DNA from: Saprospiraceae bacterium
GTDB taxonomy: Bacteria > Bacteroidota > Bacteroidia > Chitinophagales > Saprospiraceae
Assembly (NCBI GenBank): GCA_018057925.1
Contig: JAGPCT010000037.1
Span: 1 to 32,288 of the forward strand
Direction of reading: 5' to 3'
DNA length: 32,288 nt
Shown one piece after another: positions 25,366 to 32,288 of the stretch. Both the position numbers and the translations under genes were made by a program. Below the pieces are notes generated by a model. The model was not told the DNA's origin. It was given only the letters and a program-made list of their open reading frames with translations, and ran no database searches. How positions within the stretch are numbered: the stretch's first letter is position 1; each line of letters starts with the position of its first letter.

Positions 25366-27285
25366 ATGTCAATGAAGTTAACTTTATGCATAATAAATAT
25401 TTTGTTTGTGACAATGCTCACAGCACAAATAAGCAAGACAGATAGTCTGGATATCTTAGTAAAAAAAGAAACCAATCCCTCCAAGCGATTAGAGCTAATA
25501 AAAACACTCACTGATATAGCCTTTGGGTCCGATTTAGAACAAGCTAAAAAGTATGCTTTACAAGGTGTTAGACTCGCTGAAGATTTAAAGGATAAACAAT
25601 GGCAGCCTCGTTTCTACGAAATGTTGGGTAGGATGTATGCTAACCTATTGGTGCTGGATTCTGCAACCTTTTACTTCAACAGAGCCTTGAATGGGTATAT
25701 CTCAGTGGATGATAAAAAAGGTCAAGCGACTACATATTTCAAGATTGGTTGGGTACACAAGCGCAAAGGGGAGCTGAAAGAAGCGATGCAAGTCGATCTC
25801 CGGGCACTGAGATTGATGGAGCAAATCAAAGATAAGTCAGGTATTGCGGGCGCAATGAACCGGATTTCCGAGGACTTAGCCCGCCAGGAACGAACGAAGG
25901 AGGCACTGGAATATGCAAAAAAGACCATAGAATTTTCCAAGAAGAATAAAATAGACATCGAGCTCGCTTATGCATACAAGTCGGCAGGAGATGCAGAGAT
26001 TGCTATGTATCACCCAAAAGAGGCATATATGCATTACGATAGCGCTATGACACTCTTTCAAAAAATGGGTGAATCCGCCTTTACCATTGTCAATATCAAA
26101 AATGACCGCGCAAATGCGTTGAAACGAATGGGGAAATGGAAGGAGGCGCTATTAGAGTACATGGAATGCCTGAAAATGGCTGAAGAAATCAATTACCAAA
26201 ATAATATCTATGTCTGTTATGCCAATATCGGTGAGGTGAACACACTGCTCGGCAATTATCCTGAAGCATTGAAGTATCAATTAAAAACTGTAGCACTCCA
26301 AGAAATGAATAAGGATATTTCCAACTTGACTGAAAATTATGGTCATGTAAGTACAATTTATGAAAAAATGGGCGATTATAAAAATGCCTTGAAGTATCAG
26401 AAGCTCGCTCGGACAATGCGTGACAGCACTGCCAAGATAGAGAGTGATCAAGCTATGTCGGAGTTGATGACTCAGTACGAAACCGATAAGAAGAATAAGA
26501 CCATAGCTTTTCAAAACGCTACTATCGCCCAACAAAAAAAGATGCAGTCACTGTACATCGCGATAGCATGTTTGCTGGCAATTATCTTATTTGGTCTATA
26601 TTATTCTTTTCAAAAAAGACAGAAGAAAAATGAGCAATTAACTCGGCTCAACAATGAACTGGATAAGAGAAATCATCAAAATGAATTATTGCTCAAAGAG
26701 ATTCACCATCGGGTAAAGAACAATCTCGAATTGGTAAAGAGTCTCCTCTCCCTTCAATCTGCCCAACTGAGTGATGCAGCATCACGGGAGGCGATGCAAG
26801 CTAGTCAGAATAGGGTTCAGTCGATGGGCATCATCCATCAGAAGCTTTATCAGGGTGAGAACTTAGGAAGTATAGAAATGAAGGATTATTTTGTTAATCT
26901 GGGTGAAGGAATATTAGACAGCTTTAATGCAGAGGATAAGGTGAAAATCGAATGTGCGATGGAAACACTCGAACTCGATGTGGATACCGCTGTTCCCATC
27001 GGTCTTATCGTCAATGAATTACTGACCAATGCACTTAAATATGCCTTTCCGGAAACCGGGTCAGGACATATTTCCATCAGTTTGGCACGTATAGATCCTG
27101 AGGTTCTTACACTTCGAGTGAAGGACAATGGCGTAGGTAAATTGCCGGGAATAAAACCTCATGGTACGGGTTTCGGCTCTCAATTAATCCATTTATTGAC
27201 TTACCAACTCAATGGTACCATGATAGAGCATAATGAACAGAGTACGGCGGTGGAATTTCAATTTCGTATAAAATCTGCAGCCTGA
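25366..27285 (+). CDS. TPR sensor histidine kinase, HisKA_2 type
   Basis: A 639-residue membrane sensor kinase. A signal peptide (1-20, ending LTAQ) is followed by a periplasmic array of about six TPR repeats (about 45-350), one membrane helix (395-413), a short coiled coil, a HisKA_2 dimerisation/phosphoacceptor domain (LLKEIHHRVKNNLELVKSLL, H448 the likely acceptor) and an HATPase domain with N-box GLIVNELLTNALKYAF (N550, N555), G1 box DNGVG (587-591) and GTGFGSQL. It phosphorylates the LytTR regulator encoded directly downstream: its TGA overlaps that gene's ATG by one base, so the two are translationally coupled. The stimulus is unknown; the TPR array suggests protein or peptide binding. 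Confidence 0.92.
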   Translation: MSMKLTLCIINILFVTMLTAQISKTDSLDILVKKETNPSKRLELIKTLTDIAFGSDLEQAKKYALQGVRLAEDLKDKQWQPRFYEMLGRMYANLLVLDSATFYFNRALNGYISVDDKKGQATTYFKIGWVHKRKGELKEAMQVDLRALRLMEQIKDKSGIAGAMNRISEDLARQERTKEALEYAKKTIEFSKKNKIDIELAYAYKSAGDAEIAMYHPKEAYMHYDSAMTLFQKMGESAFTIVNIKNDRANALKRMGKWKEALLEYMECLKMAEEINYQNNIYVCYANIGEVNTLLGNYPEALKYQLKTVALQEMNKDISNLTENYGHVSTIYEKMGDYKNALKYQKLARTMRDSTAKIESDQAMSELMTQYETDKKNKTIAFQNATIAQQKKMQSLYIAIACLLAIILFGLYYSFQKRQKKNEQLTRLNNELDKRNHQNELLLKEIHHRVKNNLELVKSLLSLQSAQLSDAASREAMQASQNRVQSMGIIHQKLYQGENLGSIEMKDYFVNLGEGILDSFNAEDKVKIECAMETLELDVDTAVPIGLIVNELLTNALKYAFPETGSGHISISLARIDPEVLTLRVKDNGVGKLPGIKPHGTGFGSQLIHLLTYQLNGTMIEHNEQSTAVEFQFRIKSAA

Positions 27286-28028
27286 TGCATTCCCCTGCAA
27301 GGATATTAATCGTAGAAGATGAGATGATTATCGCTGCCAATCTCTCGTTGCAATTGACTAATTTAGGGTATGAAGTCTGCGGTATCATCCCGAGGGGCGA
27401 AGAAGCCTTGTTGCATATTCGTGAGAATCCACCGGATATCATCCTGATGGATATCCAGTTGAAGGGCGAAATGGATGGGATTGAAGTGATACGCAGCATG
27501 CAGCGAGAGGTAAATATCCCGGTTATTTACCTGACAGCCAATGCCGATGATGCACACTTTAGCAGGGCAAAAGAAACACATCCGTATGCCTTTATTTCAA
27601 AACCATTTAAAAAATTGGATTTACAGCGTGCCATCGAACTGACCATTTCACAGTCCGAATCAAGTAATCAATTGGAAAAACCACAGGTGGTTGATGGACA
27701 AAGTTCGTATGTGTTGAATGAATATCTCTTTGTACGCAACAATAATAAATTAGTCAAGGTCGATATAAAAGAGATACGATATATCGAAGCTGAACGTAAT
27801 TATTGCCGTATCTACGCCAATGATAAAGAATATCTACTTGTGATGACCCTGAAGGAGATGGATGAAAAGTTGCCTCAGAATCATTTTATTCGAGTACATC
27901 GGTCATTTATTGTGAATATCGCCCGAATAGATGAGATTGCTACTACGCACATCGTCATAGGAAAGACAGCCATACCCATCACAAAAGTGCTGAAAGATGA
28001 ATTGATGAAGCGGATTCAAACAATATAA
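27285..28028 (+). CDS. LytTR-family response regulator
   Basis: A 247-residue two-domain response regulator. The receiver domain (1-125) has the acidic pair in ILIVEDE (E11, D12), phosphoacceptor D56 (ILMDIQL), T84 and K106 (FISKPF). The C-terminal LytTR DNA-binding domain (about 145-247) has typical strands YLFVRNNNKLVKVDIKEIRY, IEAERNYCRIY, and FIRVHRSFIVNIARID. It is coupled to the upstream kinase by a one-base overlap. Target promoters would contain a pair of LytTR direct repeats; none is obvious in the window. Confidence 0.94.
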   Translation: MHSPARILIVEDEMIIAANLSLQLTNLGYEVCGIIPRGEEALLHIRENPPDIILMDIQLKGEMDGIEVIRSMQREVNIPVIYLTANADDAHFSRAKETHPYAFISKPFKKLDLQRAIELTISQSESSNQLEKPQVVDGQSSYVLNEYLFVRNNNKLVKVDIKEIRYIEAERNYCRIYANDKEYLLVMTLKEMDEKLPQNHFIRVHRSFIVNIARIDEIATTHIVIGKTAIPITKVLKDELMKRIQTI

Positions 28029-28123
28029 ATACACATCACAGATTTGCACAGGCAAGTGAGATAGAAATACTATTAAATTATACTTCCAGATAATTTAATG
28101 AACTAAATAAAGGTGCTATTCGT

Positions 28124-28140
28124 TGTACCAATGTGGTACA
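28124..28140. promoter_or_regulatory. Inverted repeat upstream of the toxin-antitoxin operon, candidate operator
   Basis: Arms TGTACC (28124-28129) and GGTACA (28135-28140) with a 5-base spacer lie 15 bases before the antitoxin ATG. YefM-type antitoxins repress their own promoter through palindromes with a TGTACA core, and the half-sites here resemble that motif. Confidence 0.55.
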
Positions 28141-28155
28141 CAAAAATATAATAAT

Positions 28156-28407
28156 ATGTTAGTAATAAGTAGTAGAGAGTTTAGGCAAAATCAGCGAAAG
28201 TATTTGGATAAGGTTGATAATGGGGAGCAAATAATAGTCCTGAGGGGCAAGGACAAATCGTACACACTCACCCCGATAAAAGAACAAGATAAATACTTTA
28301 CTACAGCCATGGTTACTCGGATTAAAGAAAGCATAGCAGAAGCAGAAAGAGGAGAGGTGAAGAGAATATCCACTCCGGAAGAGATAAACGAGCTATTAGG
28401 TCTATGA
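28156..28407 (+). CDS. Type II antitoxin, Phd/YefM family
   Basis: An 83-residue antitoxin. The N-terminal Phd/YefM DNA-binding domain is MLVISSREFRQNQRKYLDKVDNG-EQIIVLRG, and the charged C-terminal half (IKESIAEAERGEVKRISTPEEINELLG) would wrap the toxin. The frame is open upstream to a TTG at 28123, but the ATG at 28156 starts exactly at the conserved domain and leaves the operator free. It overlaps the toxin gene by four bases (ATGA), so the two are coupled. Confidence 0.9.
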   Translation: MLVISSREFRQNQRKYLDKVDNGEQIIVLRGKDKSYTLTPIKEQDKYFTTAMVTRIKESIAEAERGEVKRISTPEEINELLGL

Positions 28408-28682
28408 GTTATGTTATAGATTTTACGAAATCTGCTTTAGAAGACTTAGAAAAACACAAGAAATCAGGTGATCTGAAAATATTAAGAAAGATAGCGGTTC
28501 TTTTGACAGAATTACTCATTCATCCACAGACAGGAACGGGTCATCCGGAATTACTTAAAAATGAAATCAAAGAAACGTATTCTAGAAGAATTAATAAAAA
28601 GCATAGGTTGGTGTATAGAATTAAAGAAGAAACTGTAACGGTGATAGTATTAAGTGCATTTGCTCACTACAGTGACAGATAA
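28404..28682 (+). CDS. Type II toxin, YoeB/Txe family ribosome-dependent endoribonuclease
   Basis: A 92-residue toxin of the RelE/YoeB fold that cleaves mRNA on the ribosome. The residues matching YoeB E46, R65, H83 and Y84 are all present: E49 in GTGHPELLK, R68 in SRRINKKHRLVYRI, and H88-Y89 in AFAHYSDR. It is intact and preceded by its antitoxin with a four-base overlap. The pair is not near any mobile gene in this window. Confidence 0.92.
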   Translation: MSYVIDFTKSALEDLEKHKKSGDLKILRKIAVLLTELLIHPQTGTGHPELLKNEIKETYSRRINKKHRLVYRIKEETVTVIVLSAFAHYSDR

Positions 28683-29111
28683 ATGTGTGCTGTTGGATAA
28701 GCCGCTGAAGTATCCTAAGCAACTTAGGGAAATTCATCCGGTGGTACATAAGGCCCCGATCGTATGATTCTGCATACTTTACCTTTCTGAGGTAATTTGT
28801 GCCTCTCCTACCCTAATACCGACCTGACTTTTAATAAAAACCGATTAAAGAAAACTTCTTATTGGCCTAGTATATATTTCCATTTTGTATAATATATATT
28901 TTCACGCTGGCACAAGTCGCTAACTTGTGCCCACACAAGCCTTTCCAAGATAAATGTGCATCTTCTACCATTTTCAATGCTACACTCCTGATAACAATTT
29001 CGCCACGTCTGCACAATAATTTGTGGCATTCGTCCTACATCGCTTTTTTCTAAAGTTATTATCCCATTATTTAGACAAATAATTTATTTAAAAAATTTAA
29101 AAGTATTTATC
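28683..29111. other. Intergenic region with several inverted repeats
   Basis: A gap of 429 bases with no credible ORF. It contains a small hairpin TTACCT/AGGTAA (about 28779-28795) and the GGCACAAGT/ACTTGTGCC hairpin listed separately. The stretch before the next gene is AT-rich with no clear promoter. Confidence 0.4.
28909..28931. repeat. GGCACAAGT hairpin (REP-like)
   Basis: A perfect 9-base inverted repeat, GGCACAAGT - CGCTA - ACTTGTGCC. Hairpins of this look are known to me as dispersed REP-like units in Bacteroidota, sometimes linked to IS200/RAYT-type transposases. No such gene and no second copy is in the window, so the assignment is tentative. Confidence 0.5.
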
Positions 29112-29558
29112 ATGAAAAAAGTATTTCTACATTTCGTTATGTGCCTTATTGGTTTGACAGCGTTTCACACCGGTATAAGCGCTCAGAGTAGCAATCCATA
29201 TACTGAAGGCTCCGTATGGAATATTCAGTATGTGCAGACCAAATCAGGCATGTATGACAAGTATCTGAGTGACCTGAGTACCCACTGGGCTAAGACCTTA
29301 ACAGCTGCAAAGGAGAAAGGGTACATCTTGGGATATAAGATTTTTAGTGCTCAGCCGGGTTCGACGAGTGACTGGGACTTAATGTTACTCATAGAAGTGA
29401 AGAATTTTGCAGCTTTAGATGGTTTCAATGACAAGATGGATAAAATAGCCTTGGAATTACTCGGGACGGAAGACAAGCAACATACTGAAGCAATCAACAG
29501 AAATGATATGCGTACACTCATGGGTAGCAAGATAGCACGAGAGTTGCATTTTAAATAA
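29112..29558 (+). CDS. Small exported protein, possible dimeric alpha-beta barrel fold
   Basis: A 148-residue protein with a signal peptide (MKKVFLHFVMCLIGLTAFHTGISAQ, cleavage after about residue 25). The mature part has an alternating beta-alpha pattern (VWNIQYVQTKSGMYDKYLSDLST, then GYILGYKIFSAQ, then DWDLMLLIEVKNFAALDGF) that resembles NIPSNAP/dimeric alpha-beta barrel proteins. No catalytic residue is obvious. I do not recognise a specific family. It is followed by a strong hairpin, so it is probably monocistronic. Confidence 0.7.
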   Translation: MKKVFLHFVMCLIGLTAFHTGISAQSSNPYTEGSVWNIQYVQTKSGMYDKYLSDLSTHWAKTLTAAKEKGYILGYKIFSAQPGSTSDWDLMLLIEVKNFAALDGFNDKMDKIALELLGTEDKQHTEAINRNDMRTLMGSKIARELHFK

Positions 29559-29570
29559 CCATGCAATAAT

Positions 29571-29606
29571 AGATGTTTTAACCTATAATTTTAGGTTAAA
29601 ACATCT
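29571..29606. terminator. Strong hairpin after the small exported protein
   Basis: Perfect 15-base arms AGATGTTTTAACCTA (29571-29585) and TAGGTTAAAACATCT (29592-29606) with a 6-base loop begin 12 bases after the stop codon. The stem is AT-rich and not followed by a T-run, but the stem's own T and A blocks could serve in either direction. Confidence 0.7.
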
Positions 29607-29702
29607 TAATTATCGGCATTCTTGGATAAATATCGCTATTGCGTATTTAATAAAATAATTTTTAAGCCTAAAGTGATAATTCATACATATTAATTAAATA
29701 TC

Positions 29703-30644
29703 ATGAGAAAAGTAGGAATAATCGGCGGATCGGGTTTTATAGGGAGCTATATTACCCAATCATTTCTGGACAATGGTTTTGAAGTAAAGGTAGGTGTGAC
29801 TGATATTTCACAACCCCAGAAATATACTCATTTGACTGAGTTGCCTCATGCAGATTATCTGCAAATCGTCGAAGTGAAAGCCGAAGAGACGGATCAAGTC
29901 CGACATTTTATTCAGGATTGTGATGTTTTAATACATGGCGGAACACCATTTCAGCTGGATGTACTGGAGCCACAGAAAGAGTTGCTTGACCCTACGATAC
30001 AAGGAACGAAAAACATCCTCGAAGTGGCTAATCATACGCCTTCTATTGAAAAGGTCGTTTTTGTCGCTTCTGTAGCTGCCTACAATACTAATTTTCCATT
30101 GCCCGGTGGAGGAAAAAGTGTACAGGCGCCCACTGACGAAAATAGTCAGAAATTTTTCAGTTCTGATAGTCATCCGTATGCACAAGCCAAGTATTTTGCT
30201 AATCATGTTGTAGAGGAGTTTATTACGGCGCATCCTGATCTTCACTTTGAGATTAGTTCTGTCTCTCCTACTATGGTTTGTGGAGCACCCCTTTCTAATA
30301 GAGAAGATTCGGTTTCTTCAAGTTTGCAACAGGTATTGAAACATAAACTAAAAGCAGGTGAATTTGTACAATTTCTGATTGATGCTGATATTCCATTAGC
30401 CATTGTCGATGTAAGAGATGTGGCAGAGGCCGTATATCGGCTAGCAGTAACTAAGGGTCTGCACGGTAAGAATTATCTGCTGTGCAGTGAGACCTGGAGG
30501 GTTTCGGATGTCAATCTGATGTTGGAGAATAAAACACCAAGAAGCCCACTTCAGCCTACTTATCTAAGTGAACAGATTAAGTCGGATTTATCCATTTATT
30601 TCAGGCCTGTCAGCGAAACATTTCGATACTTTAATTCACATTGA
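29703..30644 (+). CDS. NAD(P)-dependent extended SDR (epimerase / dihydroflavonol-reductase-like)
   Basis: A 313-residue cytoplasmic oxidoreductase. The Rossmann nucleotide-binding motif is IIGGSGFIGS (6-15). Ser/Tyr/Lys of the active site are S123 (VFVASVAAY) and YAQAK (Y159, K163). The overall layout (N-terminal Rossmann core, DVRDVAEAVYRLAV later) is that of the dihydroflavonol-4-reductase-like branch of extended SDRs. The substrate cannot be told. A SnoaL-like lipoprotein gene follows 41 bases downstream in the same direction and may be co-transcribed. Confidence 0.87.
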   Translation: MRKVGIIGGSGFIGSYITQSFLDNGFEVKVGVTDISQPQKYTHLTELPHADYLQIVEVKAEETDQVRHFIQDCDVLIHGGTPFQLDVLEPQKELLDPTIQGTKNILEVANHTPSIEKVVFVASVAAYNTNFPLPGGGKSVQAPTDENSQKFFSSDSHPYAQAKYFANHVVEEFITAHPDLHFEISSVSPTMVCGAPLSNREDSVSSSLQQVLKHKLKAGEFVQFLIDADIPLAIVDVRDVAEAVYRLAVTKGLHGKNYLLCSETWRVSDVNLMLENKTPRSPLQPTYLSEQIKSDLSIYFRPVSETFRYFNSH

Positions 30645-30685
30645 AATTCCACTTAAATATTAATTAATTCAATAATAGTAAAATC

Positions 30686-31222
30686 ATGAAAAATATAGCG
30701 ATTTATTTATCGATCATTTTATTTGCATCATGCAATAATGATCATACAGGTTCGCAGGATATCGGTATGAACAAAGAAGTAAAGGATATTTCTAAAAGCG
30801 ATATTGTTTATCCTTATCCAATAGAATATTCATCACAGTTTGAGATCAGCGACCCTGAAAATGGGAAAATGGTGCTTGACCTCTGGACTTATTATGACAA
30901 CAATACCTTGGATAAGGTCCGGGAACATTTTGCGGATACGGTGTCTGTTTCTGTTCCCGGTCTTAAAATGCGCAGTGTTCGTGACAGTGTATTGTCAGTT
31001 TTCCAAGGTGGTAGAAATACCTATAAAAGCGTCAAAAGTACGGTAGATGTTGTCTTATCGGTCAGAGCTATTGATAAAAACCAAAATTGGGTATTGGTCT
31101 GGGGGGATGAAATCCATACTGATCAAAAAAATGTTACGGACACTGTAGCGATTCATGAAGCTTGGTTGATTAATAACCAGGGGAAAGTGGCTTATATGGA
31201 GCAATTTGTACGGCATAAATAG
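30686..31222 (+). CDS. SnoaL/NTF2-like lipoprotein
   Basis: A 178-residue lipoprotein: MKNIAIYLSIILFASC gives a lipidated Cys at residue 16, followed by Asn-Asn-Asp. The rest (about 55-178) has an NTF2-like pattern: KMVLDLWTYYDNNTLDKVREHFADTVSVSVPG, SVLSVFQGGRNTYKSVKSTVDVVLSVRAID, a Trp-rich strand NWVLVWGDEIH and the end LINNQGKVAYMEQF. SnoaL-like proteins of this sort are widespread in Bacteroidota without a known role. It lies downstream of the SDR gene, possibly in one operon. Confidence 0.75.
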   Translation: MKNIAIYLSIILFASCNNDHTGSQDIGMNKEVKDISKSDIVYPYPIEYSSQFEISDPENGKMVLDLWTYYDNNTLDKVREHFADTVSVSVPGLKMRSVRDSVLSVFQGGRNTYKSVKSTVDVVLSVRAIDKNQNWVLVWGDEIHTDQKNVTDTVAIHEAWLINNQGKVAYMEQFVRHK

Positions 31223-31302
31223 CATAAAGATATGAGCGCTATTTCCAAGATTTCTACAGGTGCAATAGGCAACCATCCCGATAATTACAATAAGTTTATC
31301 AT

Positions 31303-31833
31303 TTGAGTGAGCAAAAAGCACCATTAGCGACTGTAGCAAAGGCCCTTTTAGGAAATATTGGTTTGCAGTTGCTGTTAATAGGTGGCATCATTTCAATAAT
31401 AGGTAGTTTGTTGACCGGTATCATGGCTTTTTCCCGGGTGCTCTTTGCAGGAGGTTTTAACGGGTCTTTGCCTAAAGTATTGGCGAGGGTACAATCAAAA
31501 TATACCACGCCATATATTGCCATATTAACATTGTGCCTTTTTTCTTTCATCCTTGCTTGTACAGGTGGATTTAGGCATTTGATTGTAATAGCAACTAATT
31601 CTATGTTGGTGTTATTTGCCGGAGTAGCATTGGCCTTAATCAAATTCAGAATGAAAGAAACAAAGGAATCTGTACCTGTCTTTAAACTCCCCGGAGGAGT
31701 CATTATCCCCTTATTTTCATTATTGATAATAATATGGTTTTTATCACATTCAAAAAAAGAAGAAATAGGAGGGATTGTTATTTTCTTGAGTGTATTTACA
31801 TTGATTTATTTTCTTAAGAAGTATTTTAAATAA
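31303..31833 (+). pseudogene. C-terminal fragment of an APC-family amino-acid permease
   Basis: A 176-codon frame with four or five membrane helices that matches the second half of amino-acid/polyamine/organocation transporters. It contains SEQKAPLATVAKALLG, the helix IIGSLLTGIMAFSRVLFAGGFNGSLPKVLARV (the usual helix 8 region and following loop), YTTPYIAILTL and the terminal helices. A full-length member has about 430-450 residues, so the first 250 or so are missing. The frame is opened by a TTG, and directly upstream are two in-frame stops (near 31276-31294). A 24-codon ORF in another frame (31232-31306) does not look like permease. It is therefore a 5'-truncated remnant unlikely to transport anything. 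Confidence 0.75.
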
Positions 31834-31921
31834 GATAATTGTGAGAATGGAAAATTGTGCATTTTACTACTTTTCAGGTGTGAGACTTGTGTGCTTGCAC
31901 CTGTTTATTAATTTTTTATTT

Positions 31922-32032
31922 AATCTCAAATTCCACGCTAAAAAATACGAGATCGATAGACGATCCGCGCATCGGGATGTCCCGCATACTCAGTATATTT
32001 TGGTTTTTTAAAACCCCGATTCCTAAATTCAA
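31922..32032 (-). repeat. Palindromic intergenic repeat, copy R7 (111 bp)
   Basis: Reverse-orientation copy. It begins AATCTCAAATTCCACGCTA (right terminus complement) and ends near CCTAAATTCAAAC (left terminus). It keeps the GGGATGTCCC palindrome and the ATCGATAGACGATCCGCGCA block, but the CAATG hairpin is absent. Confidence 0.6.
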
Positions 32033-32051
32033 ACAATATAAATACTAAAAA

Positions 32052-32288
32052 ATGAAATATTTAATAAGAATTATTTGTCTGCTTCTTATTTTATTTTGTG
32101 TCAAATATTTATCCGCACAAGATAAAGGTACACATAACACAGAAGTTAATGTCTTGTCCTAAAAGATGTGTACTCGCAGTTGGTGGTTCTGACAGCGAGT
32201 GAAAACTTGGAGGCGAAGCATGCCATTACCTGTTTAGATGATTTTGTAAAGCTACGTGGACCACTATCAGTAAGGGGATGTATTCATC
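32052..32288 (+). pseudogene. Exported-protein gene with an early frameshift, cut by window edge
   Basis: The ATG at 32052 starts a clean signal peptide (MKYLIRIICLLLILFCVKYL, then SAQDKG) but the frame stops at a TAA at 32160 after 36 codons. Right after it, the frame one base over is open to the window end and reads as protein (LKDVYSQLVVLTASENLEAK and onward). A single missing base near TCCTAAAAG (about 32157-32164) would join the two frames (...NVLSLKDVYSQ...). So either a real frameshift or a sequencing error is likely. The family cannot be recognised from about 80 residues. Confidence 0.5.

Noticed and set aside
29928-30245. A 105-codon minus-strand frame opposite the SDR gene
   Set aside because: It is antisense to the conserved Rossmann and active-site region of the SDR, and the product has no recognisable features.
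31232-31306. A 24-codon ORF before the permease fragment
   Set aside because: It is in a different frame from the permease, short, and without a membrane helix, so it is not the missing N-terminus.
476-32032. The repeats considered as a CRISPR array
   Set aside because: Copies are kilobases apart, in both orientations, of unequal length and internally palindromic, with no regular spacers and no cas genes.

Overview
The window looks like a chromosomal segment of a Bacteroidota bacterium (about 40% GC). It carries a SusC/SusD pair, a surface protein with a type IX secretion C-terminal sorting domain, a hybrid-type transmembrane regulator with a Y_Y_Y domain, A-rich start regions, and a Bacteroidota-type promoter (TAnnTTTG) in front of valS. 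A class such as Saprospiria, Chitinophagia or Sphingobacteriia fits, but the sequence alone does not settle it.

Region 1 (about 0.6-16.1 kb) is a glycan-utilisation locus. On the minus strand, pgmB, a GH65 maltose-type phosphorylase, an exported GH13 alpha-amylase and a GPH/SLC45-like sugar transporter form a tight operon for alpha-glucan breakdown, maltose uptake, phosphorolysis and entry of beta-glucose-1-phosphate into glycolysis. A perfect inverted repeat lies just upstream of pgmB. Next come a sorting-domain protein, a truncated sensor/regulator (minus), and a SusC-SusD-GH30 operon (plus). The regulator and susC meet head to head, and both lack their 5' ends: their reading frames overlap at about 10287, where a whole divergent promoter region should be. 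This is either a real deletion or an assembly join. GH30 is a beta-glycosidase family, so the locus mixes alpha- and beta-glucan functions.

Region 2 (16.2-23.3 kb) is mostly housekeeping or stress-related: an HXXEE membrane protein, an exported NTF2-like protein, valyl-tRNA synthetase, a DinB-fold protein, a tandem universal stress protein, a CsaA-like tRNA-binding protein and a VOC-fold protein.

Region 3 (23.4-25.3 kb) is a recent segmental duplication of about 0.88 kb. It encodes two nearly identical 163-residue envelope proteins on either side of a tRNA-Gly(CCC). Each copy ends in a palindromic intergenic repeat.

Region 4 (25.4-32.3 kb) holds a TPR/HisKA_2 histidine kinase translationally coupled to a LytTR response regulator, a YefM/YoeB-type toxin-antitoxin pair, a small exported protein, an extended SDR, a SnoaL-like lipoprotein, a truncated amino-acid permease and, at the right edge, a signal-peptide gene that appears frameshifted.

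The least explained structure is a family of at least seven dispersed intergenic palindromic elements (73-150 bp, both orientations). They have imperfect 18-bp terminal inverted repeats, a GGGACGTCCC palindrome and an internal hairpin whose stem changes in a compensatory way between copies. They contain no ORF and look like a MITE or a structured REP-like repeat. I see no CRISPR array, rRNA or transposase gene.
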